The translations under genes and the position numbers were made by a program. The notes beneath the pieces are model-generated. The model had not been told where the DNA came from. It was given only the letters and a program-made list of their open reading frames with translations, and made no database searches. A stretch of 64,000 bases of DNA, from NCBI RefSeq assembly GCF_964340395.1, contig NC_135554.1, forward strand, positions 5,916,475 to 5,980,474, written 5' to 3'. Within the stretch, counting starts at the first letter, position 1. Every line of letters starts with the position of its first letter. Shown here one piece after another: positions 12,593 through 22,340 of this stretch. Source of the stretch: Glandiceps talaboti (Eukaryota > Hemichordata > Enteropneusta > Spengelidae).

Positions 12593-15500
12593 TGGGGCAC
12601 GCCCGGTGGGCAACTGTATATACAATGGTAAGGGAGGAGGCTCATCTGAGACCTCCAACCCAAACCGGTTCGGTGCAATATTTAGATATTGCACTGGTAC
12701 GATGTAATATTAAGATAAAGATAAATCATTGGTTGTGCGCCCTCATGTTGGCAGCCTCCAAACCCTGCTCCTACAACTTTCCTGAGTTTGAAAAGACTAC
12801 AGACGTTTTCTACTGTGTATGAATGCAGCTTTCGGTCTATGAATACTCAGTCACACCGGTGAAAACATCTCAGAAGTCAGAGACGCTCGTAGCAAGTTAA
12901 ATATCTGGTAAAAGTCTTGCTAAATTTTGTAATGTAGAAGTGTGAGAAGTTACACAGCCTAGATGTCATCTGTATGCATAGTTTCCAACTCAAATTGTGT
13001 GTATTCATATGGTAATATTTCAACAGATGAACAATGCAGTACAGCAGATCATTTATGCAACTTTTTAACACCTCATACCACTCCAGACTGCCTACCTCAG
13101 TATGGAATGTCATTAAATCCCTGAGACTCAACCACAAACCAGTGACACACAGAGGCACAAGAGGTGGTACTAAGAAAGTTCGACCCATCCAAACGTTTAC
13201 AACAACAAATATTACTAGTATCACAAACCTCAATTATAAACCACGTGCAAATGGAGTCAACTTCAACAACCTCATTCAAATACCAACCTGTAACTCCATC
13301 GACAAATGTGGTGTGATCAAACGACAGTGCCAACTCATGCTAACTACATGGAATGTCAGATCCGTCCGCAACAAAACAACTGAAGTAGAAGACTACACTA
13401 GGGAGAAGGATATTGACATCCTTGCTCTGACTGAGACTTGGTTGAATGAAATAGGCGATGAACATATAATTAATGAACTCACCCCTGATTGTTACACTTT
13501 TAAACATACTCCACGTACTTCTTCTACTGGTGGTGGAATTGGCTTGTTATTCAAATCATCACTCAAACTCAAAGCATGGAATCCAATAAAATCTGCTAAA
13601 TCCTTTGAAGCAACAGAAGCTACACTTTGTCATCAGGGCATCACATTGAAAATTATCATTGTATATCGTCCACCTCCCACAGCCAAGAATAAACTCACGA
13701 ATACACAGTTTTTGCTAGAATTTAGTTCATTGTTAGAAAGGCTCGTGGTCACGACAAAGCACCTCTACCTTGTTGGAGATTTTAACATTCACATGGATGA
13801 TTTGCAAGACCCTACCACCAAGAAATTGAAGTATTTATTCGATACCTTCAGTCTTCTACAATGGGTAGCGGAACCAACTCATGTGAAAGGCCACATTTTA
13901 GACCTCATCATCTCTAACCAATCAAACTGCATTTCATCAATTTCTGTTGACTCTCAAATAATATCAGATCATAATCCTGTTCATGCTAAGATTATGCTGG
14001 AGAAACCACCACTATTACGCCGCAAGATAGTTTACCGCAAAATATCCTCAATCTCAACTGATGATTTCATGAAGGACACTGGATCCGTAACAGATTTCAG
14101 ACAACCACCATCCGACTTAGACTTTGCCGTATTAGCGTATAATACTCATCTCTCGGAGATTCTGGATAAACATGCACCCTTAAAGCAATGTACAATTACA
14201 GTAAGGCCTAATACTAAATGGTATACACCTGAGATTGATGAAGCAAAAAAGAGACGAAGATCAGCTGAGCGTCGATGGCGCAACACAAAACTAGAAGTTC
14301 ACAAACAAATTTTCCTTGAGAAAGGCAAAGATGTACGTCAACTCCTACAGAAAGCAAAGCAGACATACTACAACAAACTGATACTTGAAAACTCAAACAA
14401 CCAGAAGACTATATTTCAGATATTTTCCACTCTGTCCAGTAACTCTCAAAAAGATGACCTACCAGATCACACTTCAGTCAACGATATCACTGAGAAATTC
14501 AGTCAATATTTTATTGACAAAATAAGAAATATCCGCCTTAACTTTGACAATTCACAACCAACACCTGCATTTGACTCTCTGGAAACCCATACTTCGTCTT
14601 CTCTGTCTGTCTTCAACCCAGTGAATGCAGATGATATCAGCAAAATTATTAACAGCACGCCGTCAAAAACCTGTTCCCTCGATCCTATCCCCACATCGCT
14701 TCTGAAACAGTGCCAAGAACACTTGTGGACCATTCTGTCTTTCATCATTAACTCATCTCTTACTCATGGTAATGTTCCAGAATCACTCAAGTCAGCCGTC
14801 ATTAAACCAATTCTCAAGAAATCCTCACTTGATACCAATGTATTCAAGAACTACAGACCTGTCTCCAATCTACCATTCCTTTCTAAAATAATGGAGAAAA
14901 TCGTTGCAGCCCAACTAACCGCATACCTTACAGCTAATTCATTACTAGAGCCACTACAATCTGCCTACAGGAAACACCACAGCACAGAGACAGCACTCAT
15001 CAAAGTAAACAACGACATCTGTATAGCACTTGACAAAGGACAATGTGTACTACTTGTTCTTCTAGATTTGTCAGCTGCTTTCGATACAATAGACCACAAC
15101 ATACTCATTTCAAGATTATCAAACCTCGGCATTACAGGCATCCCACTGCAATGGTTTAAATCATACCTACAGAACCGACATCAATCAGTATTGATATCAG
15201 GCAACACCTCCAAAGCACAACATCTACAATATGGCGTACCCCAGGGCTCTGTGCTAGGCCCACTGCTATTTTGCATCTACATTTCTCCACTTGCCACCCT
15301 ATTAAGACGTCATGATTTGAATTTTATACAATATGCTGATGACAATCAACTATATGAAGGCTTTGCTTTGGCTGACACATCCACCACTGTTGCCAAGATG
15401 GAGACTGCAGTACTGGACATAAAATCATGGATGACACAAAATAAACTTCAACTAAATGATGGTAAAACTGAGGTACTACTCATTAGGTCTCAGTTTATGC

Positions 15501-16270
15501 GCATACCCCGTCCCATTGACAGTATAAACATTGGATCATGTTCTGTTGACTTGGTTAACTATGCACGCAATATTGGTGTAACCTTCGATGATAAACACAC
15601 TCTTAGGAAGCACATTACCATAACATGCAATTCGATCTATTACAATCTTCGAAAAATTGGTCGCATTCGTCGCTATCTGACAAGTGAAGCATGTGAAAAT
15701 CTAGTCCATGCTCTTGTCTCATGCAAACTGGATTACTGTAATGGACTCTTATATGGTTTAGCATCTAAAGACATTACTCATCTACAACACGCTCAAAACA
15801 CAGCGGCCAGAATTGTTTCACGCCGCAAGAAATCAGATCATATCTCCCCAGTTCTCAAGGATCTACATTGGCTACCAGTCTACTACAGAATATATTACAA
15901 AATACTCTTGATGACCTACAAAGCTCTCAACAATGCTGCACCTAGTTACATATCGGATCTGATCAGTTATAAGCATGCTCCACGTGTACTTCGCTCTAAC
16001 AACAAAGGTCTATTACACATCCCACCCTGCAAACTTAAATCCTATGGTGAACGTGCTTTTTCACGAGCTGCCCCGCAATTATGGAACAGTCTTCCGGTTG
16101 CTCTGCGTCAATCACCAACCCTGGACAAGTTCAGGAAAGACATTAAGACTCATCTTTTTATGAGAGCATTTTGATAAGAACTATTTTTAGTGTCCTGTAA
16201 AGTGCCTTTGAACATTCTGAGTAATGGATTCAGGCGCTATATAAATTGTTTGATTGATTGATTGATTGAT
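12593..16270 (+). mobile_element. L2/CR1-like non-LTR retrotransposon, apparently full coding length
   Basis: The body is the 1046-codon ORF at 13034-16174. The 3' end is diagnostic: after the stop come ~70 bp of 3' UTR, the box GGCGCTATATAAAT, and a (TGAT)n tail ending near 16270. The 5' limit is uncertain. I place it tentatively at the G-rich start near 12593 because no second full-length copy is present for comparison. A 5'-truncated copy with the same 3' end lies inverted at 43803-45104. Confidence 0.8.
13034..16174 (+). CDS. LINE ORF2: AP-type endonuclease and reverse transcriptase
   Basis: The 1046-residue protein nicks target DNA and reverse-transcribes the element RNA at the nick (target-primed reverse transcription). 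The endonuclease spans about residues 101-325, with LTTWNVRSVRN, ALTETWLNE, the GDFN motif in LVGDFNIHMDD, and the catalytic SDHNPV motif near residue 311. A Lys/Arg-rich linker follows. The reverse transcriptase spans about residues 555-830: [45 protein letters not shown], and the catalytic YADD at about residue 765. The C-terminal region has the usual WNSLP motif. All catalytic motifs are present and there is no stop, so the copy looks competent or recently so. Start choice is the first ATG; an upstream ORF1 is not visible. The L2/CR1 clade assignment rests on motif wording and the 3' tail. Confidence 0.92.
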   Translation: MQYSRSFMQLFNTSYHSRLPTSVWNVIKSLRLNHKPVTHRGTRGGTKKVRPIQTFTTTNITSITNLNYKPRANGVNFNNLIQIPTCNSIDKCGVIKRQCQLMLTTWNVRSVRNKTTEVEDYTREKDIDILALTETWLNEIGDEHIINELTPDCYTFKHTPRTSSTGGGIGLLFKSSLKLKAWNPIKSAKSFEATEATLCHQGITLKIIIVYRPPPTAKNKLTNTQFLLEFSSLLERLVVTTKHLYLVGDFNIHMDDLQDPTTKKLKYLFDTFSLLQWVAEPTHVKGHILDLIISNQSNCISSISVDSQIISDHNPVHAKIMLEKPPLLRRKIVYRKISSISTDDFMKDTGSVTDFRQPPSDLDFAVLAYNTHLSEILDKHAPLKQCTITVRPNTKWYTPEIDEAKKRRRSAERRWRNTKLEVHKQIFLEKGKDVRQLLQKAKQTYYNKLILENSNNQKTIFQIFSTLSSNSQKDDLPDHTSVNDITEKFSQYFIDKIRNIRLNFDNSQPTPAFDSLETHTSSSLSVFNPVNADDISKIINSTPSKTCSLDPIPTSLLKQCQEHLWTILSFIINSSLTHGNVPESLKSAVIKPILKKSSLDTNVFKNYRPVSNLPFLSKIMEKIVAAQLTAYLTANSLLEPLQSAYRKHHSTETALIKVNNDICIALDKGQCVLLVLLDLSAAFDTIDHNILISRLSNLGITGIPLQWFKSYLQNRHQSVLISGNTSKAQHLQYGVPQGSVLGPLLFCIYISPLATLLRRHDLNFIQYADDNQLYEGFALADTSTTVAKMETAVLDIKSWMTQNKLQLNDGKTEVLLIRSQFMRIPRPIDSINIGSCSVDLVNYARNIGVTFDDKHTLRKHITITCNSIYYNLRKIGRIRRYLTSEACENLVHALVSCKLDYCNGLLYGLASKDITHLQHAQNTAARIVSRRKKSDHISPVLKDLHWLPVYYRIYYKILLMTYKALNNAAPSYISDLISYKHAPRVLRSNNKGLLHIPPCKLKSYGERAFSRAAPQLWNSLPVALRQSPTLDKFRKDIKTHLFMRAF

Positions 16271-16789
16271 AATGTTCTACAACAGAAAATTTATGCATTT
16301 GTATTGAACATGCATCTAATACAAAAAATACATAAAAGACAGTTTGACATACAGTACGTCCAATGAGGTCTTAGCTCGGGAGCCAAATTGTGACACGTGT
16401 TGTTATGTTTGACGTCAAGCATTAGTCAATATTACTTCTCCCCTTCCAAGGTCAATTGTGAAGCAAAAATCCATTATAATCAATAGCCAAAATAAAGGTC
16501 AAAATTTCAGATTTCTGATCTTTTTGAAGTGTCAAGTAGGAGTGTTTTTTTCGGTTGTTGTCAAGTTAGCATACAAAGACTTGACTACCTAGATTGACAT
16601 AATGGTTTGACAATGATTGACAAGCTGGATAGCCAAGTTTCTGGTTATTGGCGTGTGCTCGCCCCTCCCCCACCTCCAACCACCCTTGAACTGTGTCTAC
16701 ATGTCTACGCGTATATGGGAACGTCGAACTTGAAAGGGAATACTACCACGATTTATTTTGTTCAGATTTTGTTGAAGTCAGCTACTCAA

Positions 16790-16806
16790 TCAATCAACCA
16801 ACCAAC

Positions 16807-16837
<31 letters not shown>

Positions 16838-16915
16838 ACAAACAAACAAACACACAAGCAAGCAAGCTATCGCTCGATCTACCGACCGACCAGCCAATCA
16901 ACCAACCAACCAACC
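16790..16915. repeat. Degenerate tetranucleotide array (CAAC/CAAG/AAAC)
   Basis: Runs of caacc, caag and caaa units follow one another. The overlapping ORFs (Asn-Gln-Pro and Lys-Gln-Ala-Ser repeats) are artefacts. Confidence 0.85.
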
Positions 16916-17040
16916 AAAACATTTCCACAGTGAGCATTTCACATATTGGAAAACGCATATTGGAATTCTTGTTACATATAGAAACTTTGTTGATATTGAT
17001 TATTAATTACTATGTCTTTCCTGTTTGTCAGGGTTTATAT

Positions 17041-17053
17041 GTTGCTGTCGTCG

Positions 17054-17084
<31 letters not shown>

Positions 17085-17156
17085 CATTGTCGTCGTCGTA
17101 GTCGTTCCTAGTATTGTTTGTTTGTTTGTTTGTTTGTTTGTTTGTTTTTATTATTT
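17041..17156. repeat. (GTT)n / (TTTG)n microsatellites
   Basis: A GTT/GTC triplet run is followed by a TTTG tetranucleotide run. Confidence 0.9.
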
Positions 17157-17568
17157 TGTGTGTTTTCGTAAACACAATAAACCTGGGCCTCCAGTGGTAA
17201 TACATTGTGTGAATGTTTGTCGGAGATCACGAGTGTAGTCTGGGGCAAAGTCAACAAGGGTCCAACGAGTAAAGTGATACTTGATCTCCTACAGCGAAGG
17301 CATTTGATACTTTCTGATTCTTGAATTAGACAACCTCAATTCTTCACTGTACACGTCTTCGTTGTGTGCGTATCTTGTTAGTGTATGTGGTAAGGATTCA
17401 GGGGTAAGTCGACCCACTACATTACAAATCACATTTTCACCTTTGGAAATAGATTTTACACTACTTTGAGACGAGGTTTAATGACATTCTTTGATTTTTA
17501 ACTCACAGGGTCATCGACTGCTCGTGAGAGTTCATTTTATCCTATCTCCATTACATCTGCCAACAAAG

Positions 17569-18030
17569 ATGGCCGAACTGAAACTGTGCTCAATGCTAAT
17601 AGTCGTTGTTCTTTTCAGCGTGGTATTAGTTGAGAGTCAGTTTTTGATGTACCACCCCACATGTCAGCCATTGACTATCCCAATGTGCTTAGAATTACAA
17701 CTATACAACGAAACCTTAGTTCCAAACATACTGCACCATGGATCTCAAGATGAAGCCGAGGACGACGTCAACTTTTACATCCCTCTGATACAGTTGGAAT
17801 GTTCCCCACATCTGGATCTCTTTCTCTGTTCTTTGTATGCTCCGCCATGTTCCATGCGTTCCAGTGAAGGGAAACTAATCCCGCCGTGCCGTAATCTTTG
17901 TAAGAGGGTGAGGAAATCCTGCGGAAAACTGTTGAGAAAGTATGGCTTTCCTTGGCCAGATAACTTTAACTGCCGAAACTTTCCCAAAAAGTCGACCGAC
18001 CACCATCCATGTATTGAATTCGACATTTAA
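17569..18030 (+). CDS. Secreted Frizzled-type cysteine-rich-domain protein (sFRP-like, CRD only)
   Basis: The 153-residue protein starts at the ATG at 17569, chosen because a hydrophobic signal peptide (MLIVVVLFSVVLVESQ) follows directly. The mature part is a Frizzled CRD with all ten cysteines in order: TCQPL, IPMCLEL, LECSP, LFLCSLYAPPC, IPPCRNLCKRV, KSCGK, FNCRNF and HHPC. The LYAPPC and PCRNLC motifs and the FPWPDNFNC end are typical of Frizzled and secreted Frizzled-related proteins. Such domains bind Wnt lipids outside the cell. The protein stops right after the CRD, with no netrin-like domain and no membrane span, so it is a minimal extracellular CRD. A splice acceptor (aactcacag, AG at 17507-17508) lies upstream, suggesting a 5' UTR intron. 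The whole CRD is in one exon, as is usual for sFRPs. A poly(A) signal lies at 18151. Confidence 0.8.
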   Translation: MAELKLCSMLIVVVLFSVVLVESQFLMYHPTCQPLTIPMCLELQLYNETLVPNILHHGSQDEAEDDVNFYIPLIQLECSPHLDLFLCSLYAPPCSMRSSEGKLIPPCRNLCKRVRKSCGKLLRKYGFPWPDNFNCRNFPKKSTDHHPCIEFDI

Positions 18031-18150
18031 GACAACATATTTTCTATTTCGTTGGTACGTACAGATTACTGCACATATAAGACTGAAAATGTAAATGCTA
18101 TACACTTTTCTTTCTGTTAGCCTATTGCTCAAAATACAGAGTTTGGTGAA

Positions 18151-18156
18151 AATAAA
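18151..18156 (+). terminator. Poly(A) signal AATAAA of the CRD gene
   Basis: AATAAA lies 121 bp downstream of the TAA stop at 18028-18030. Confidence 0.5.
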
Positions 18157-18239
18157 TAAGTTTGAAATTTGCTGATTGACTGATTATTTTTGACAACCAT
18201 GATATAATTTTTAGACAGATTCTTCAAGAAAGATTAACT

Positions 18240-19310
18240 ATAGGAACACTTGCAGACAATCAGTAAGTGGCTAATGTGAAAGAATAGCATTTGCATATAC
18301 TTCAAATGCAATATAATTTTTGTACATACTTCAAACATAACTAATCGTAAATGTTCTGAAAAAGCTTGTTGATGTCGATTTTAGTTCTAATGAGCATAAT
18401 TAATAAGTTTCAGCGTTTAGGCTATATCTAATTAAGAATAATTTTTCCTACATACTTCAAACATAAGTAATTGCAAATGTTCTTACTTGGTTACGTAACA
18501 CATCCTTAGTAAAGTGTATATATGGGCCTGCTAATGTAACGTCTGGCATCAGTTAGAGTGCAGTCTACGGACACATGCTATTCTGATCAAGCTAATTCAC
18601 TGCCAGAGAAAGAGCGTTAGTTCTTATTAGAATTCCTTGACTAGAGTGTTGGTTACCGGGGAAGTCTACAAATACGGTAAGAGCTTTTGCTTGATATTCA
18701 TATTGTAAGTTCATGACTCTAAGTTATTAAGTCTCCACACTGTGATACCCAGTGGACTTGTCAACACGACTAATGTTTATTGAAGTCTGTAGTTAGTAGA
18801 ACTTAGAACTATTATGAAGAAAACAAACTTTCTTAGTACTTGAATGGACATTCCAATGGCAGGGATGTCTCACCCAATATAAGTCATTATATGTATTACT
18901 GTGTAGAATCTACTACCTTGATTACTTTATGTAGTACTAGTAGATATTTATGATTGTATTTTCTTTGTCTTACAGTCAATCGTTCGAACAGATCGAACAT
19001 ACGTTCGACTAGATTCAAGATTTGTTAGACTTTAGACTTGGGTCTATTACTACGTTTGTTGTTATATTACATCGTGCAGAGAATAAAGTGACATTGACAG
19101 TGAAACAGACCAGTTAATTCTTTGTATGTGTGTAGTGAGAACGCATTGTCGAGGACTCCACCCCAGTAGCTTACACGGACTTATTCAAATCGATAGCTGT
19201 TAGCTGAGTTAAGAATCGATTACTCCCCTGAATTGGTTTGTGGACATCTCACAATGCACACATGTTCTAAAAAGCTTGCTGATGTAAACGTTAGTTGTAA
19301 GGGTGCCTTC
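18240..19310. mobile_element. AT-rich monomer repeat (HINE/pearl-like), interrupted by an insertion
   Basis: Units with CATACTTCAAACATAA, AAAAAGCTTGTTGATG and AGGCTATATCT match the monomers at 35906-36853. The array is split: the left part ends GCAAATGTTCT at 18483 and the right part resumes AAAAAGCTTGCTGATG at 19269. Confidence 0.5.
18484..19268 (+). mobile_element. ~780-bp insertion with 7-bp duplication, solo-LTR-like
   Basis: The 7-mer ATGTTCT occurs at 18477-18483 and 19262-19268, and removing the insert restores a continuous repeat monomer. The insert has a TATA-like box (tatatat near 18518) and an AATAAA near 19083 followed by ~180 bp, as expected of a promoter and poly(A) signal in an LTR. 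There is no ORF. The ends do not show clear TG...CA, so the class is uncertain. Confidence 0.4.
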
Positions 19311-19375
19311 AGTAATTACAAGGAGGAGGGCTGGGGGAAATCATGCTCGCGTTGTTGCCTAAAATGTGACCCTTC

Positions 19376-19480
19376 CCAATCCGATTAAAATCCGATGTAG
19401 ATCGTGCGTTGCTATCTTACCTTCGTTATTTAGCCTGAATTGACATTCGTAGTACATGTTTACGTTTTTAGCCTGGTAGA
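19376..19480 (+). mobile_element. Half copy of the CAATCTGATTAAAATC foldback MITE family
   Basis: It starts CCAATCCGATTAAAATCC and continues with blocks such as CTGAATTGAC that match one arm of the element at 36999-37180. The second arm is absent. Confidence 0.5.
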
Positions 19481-20437
19481 GGAGACGTTTAAAAAGTAAG
19501 TTAAATGCCCAAAGAATATATGGTGATCAAATGAGAGGTATTTTTGCAGGTCAAAAATATAATTTAACATCAAAGTTAGTGTCAAATGTTAATGTTCTTA
19601 ACAATTATGCAATGTGACTGAAAACCCAAACAGGAAATTCAGAATTGTTGTAAATGGTAAAATGGTGTACCGAACTTGATGATAATTTTCGTAGGTTATG
19701 ACACGTTGACAAGTTAATAAATGGAGAGAAAAATGTACCAGACAAAATGAGAGTACAATACAGATTTTGAAGAAAAAAAACGTACTAGACTTGGCACATG
19801 CTTTACTACACGTGATTGTTAATGAAATGACATACAGGAGTCAAATAGTACAGACTTTGGCTAACAATCAGACTTACAGAATGGCGATACTGATAGCTCA
19901 GTGGTAATTGCAGTCAATAGCATGCAGGTGGTAGCAAACAAGGAAGAATTATGCTGGCGAAATCTAGATTTTTATACATTGGGAGGGCAAAACATGGAAT
20001 TGTGTATGCGTCAAAATTAATTATTTGTAGAGTGGATAGCACAACGCTTTCTGGTGGGGAATGGGTACATCTTCTACAGTATTCAAGGGGAAAAAAGAAA
20101 AGGCAATGTCAAATAGCAGAGGATAAAGGAATTTACCTTGGAGAAAGAAGATTCGATGTACCTCCATACAGGGGTCTATTCAAATTATATGGTTCCTATG
20201 GCGACAACTACAACACCGCCAATGTCTCAATTGTTATATTCAAACGTGTTAGTTTCAGCAATGTTATACGTCACAATATGAAGAGCCAATCGTTACGAAC
20301 TACGAAATTGATGAGTTAGTTGTAGTTGGCCAATGGGTTACCACATATATACATTGTACAAGTGTGTTTGATGTATATTCAATATTATTATCAACACTTT
20401 CAGTAGCGACAACGCGCCATTGGGATTCACCTCTCGG

Positions 20438-20677
20438 ATGGGCATCTTTCATGATTGGTCTCCAAACCATCTTAAGTTCATAGTCGTCCAAAACTCATGT
20501 ACTGTTGTTGACGTGTTCAATAGCTCGCTCAGCAAAATGCACAAGTCCGCCGTATAAACCATCGTAGTCGTTTGGGAATAAGCCACCGATGTACAGAGGT
20601 GTCTTTGCATTTGTCATCTTGGTAAAGTTACATAGAATGAACATAACGAGCAAAGATGAAACTGAACATGGTTTCAT
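20438..20677 (-). pseudogene. Broken first-exon copy of the GABA-B-like receptor gene
   Basis: This is nearly the same as the first exon at 37627-37866: same start (MKPCSVSSLLVMFILCN), same signal peptide, and the same flytrap strand TPLYIGGLFP. It has an in-frame TGA at 20495-20497, where the parent has a GGC glycine codon after VNNST. The parental donor (CAT|GTATGA) is replaced by CATCCGAG, so the exon cannot splice as in the parent. No later exon of a receptor follows at lower coordinates. It is the 5' relic of a neighbouring tandem gene copy. Homology to the parent stops near 20445. Confidence 0.85.
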
Positions 20678-22340
20678 TGTCTTGATGTATGAATGTGTTA
20701 CTTTTTATGCATAGAAATAAACGTTAGGTTTGGAACTTTACTATGCAGAATTGTCGTCAAGAGGTACTTATAAAAACCATATCACAACATTGTATTCGTT
20801 CGCCACGTATCAATACATTATTTATGGATGAGGAGATTGGATCTAGTTCGTGGTTTAGTAACTACTTCATAACAATTTGTAGTTGACTACTATTGACAAT
20901 AAGAAGTGATTTATTACTTTTATTACTTCGTCACAGTGAAATGTTAATAAAGGCCCCTTACATACGACAACTTTTCAAAAGAAGTGCACCAAATGATAGA
21001 CGTTTAAAAGCTCATCCCCCAAGGTTAGTATAAGCGATACGAGCTTATACATACATGTCTCACTTTACATTTGTCATCTTGGTAAAGTTACATACAGTGA
21101 AAGCTACCATAAAATAAATATTACTCATTTGTACCTTCCGTAAAGGATGGATATATGGCATGATGATGATGATGATGATGATGATGATGTTGTTGTTGTT
21201 GTTGTTTTTGCTGTTGTGGTGGTGGTGGCGGTGATGATGATGATGATGATGTTGTTGTTAACGTTGTTGTTGTTGTTGTTGTTGTTGTTGTTGGTTGTGT
21301 GTGTGAGTGTATCTGTCTGTATGTCTGTCTGTCTGTCTGACTGTGTGCGTGCTTGCGTGCGTATGTAAGTTTGTATCTGTGTAATCGGAAACGAAATTGT
21401 GGTGCAAAGTGCACACCTTATTTACGGTATTCATAGCGAGGACTGATGAGGTTTTTGTAAACACCGTGATTATTAATATAATGATGCATTTACATAAATA
21501 GCGATCTTCGGTAAGTAAGCAAAATCTTAATAGATAGTACTCTCATCAAATTTCATATAATTTCGTACATACATTGATAGTAACAAAGTGCTTGTGCCGT
21601 ATGAAGCATTTGGATGTAGCCATGACTAATTTTCATAATTACTGGTTTTCTTTTAACTAGACAATGTCTTTTGACCGTAAGCTTTAATATATAAATCTCA
21701 AACAAGTTCTCTGCATGGAGTTGGCAATCATCTCCAATGGTATTATATCTGTTCTTCATGTGTTAGTCGTCTTGGGCGAGTGGGTTAAAACGTAACGTAG
21801 TAATAAAGACATGTCATCGATCCTAGGATATCATTGCTCAGTCTCCTTTATACCAGTATATCAATGTTTTAAACCAAATTATTAAAATTGAGAGACTGTG
21901 TTGTCATAAACGAGTCGTATGGCACCTATTGTATCATCGTCACTGTCAATCAGTAATAACCGCACTTTCAGACTTGAGTCGTGGATAGAAAACCTCTCTG
22001 TCACCCAAGTTAACAAATCTTTCCATGTTACTCAATATTAATTTCATCTCCCTCAGAAGTCCTTGTTTCTGAAAGAAAAGAAACCATTATTGGAACAAAA
22101 AAGCGAAATGTAGAATCCCTCAGGCCAGAATGATTAAAAAGACAGTTCATGTGTCCAGGCTTTAAAAATATTAAATATTAAGAAAACGTTAAAAACCCAG
22201 TTGAACATACAGCAGGGATTATTTTGTCACACCTAACTGTATGAAAAGAGTAATGGCAAGTCTTTTTCATCAAATATTGATTTGCAAAACTTTATAACTA
22301 CACGTCGCTAAAACATTGAAACATTAAAACAGCGAATTCA
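20445..22340. repeat. ~1.9-kb segmental duplication, left copy
   Basis: It is collinear with 37628-39545 in the same orientation. Shared landmarks, in order, are a GABA-B-like first exon, CATTTGTCATCTTGGTAAAG, a triplet microsatellite cluster, CAAAGTGCTTGTGCCGTAT, GTTAAAACGTAACG, and a GABA-B-like last exon. The microsatellites differ in length and composition between copies. Confidence 0.9.
21158..21340. repeat. (ATG)n, (TTG)n, (TCTG)n microsatellite cluster
   Basis: Compound microsatellite inside the left segmental duplication. The ORFs on both strands here are low-complexity artefacts. Confidence 0.9.

Noticed and set aside
19888-19950. tRNA-like segment with a perfect A-box (TAGCTCAGTGG)
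   Set aside because: No B-box or acceptor-stem pairing follows; at best an eroded tRNA or SINE head.
21768-21835. Type II tRNA-like segment (GGGCGAGTGGGTTAAAACG), also at 38949
   Set aside because: The A-box is similar to Leu/Ser tRNAs, but I could not form the anticodon and T arms; it is simply shared by the two segmental duplicates.
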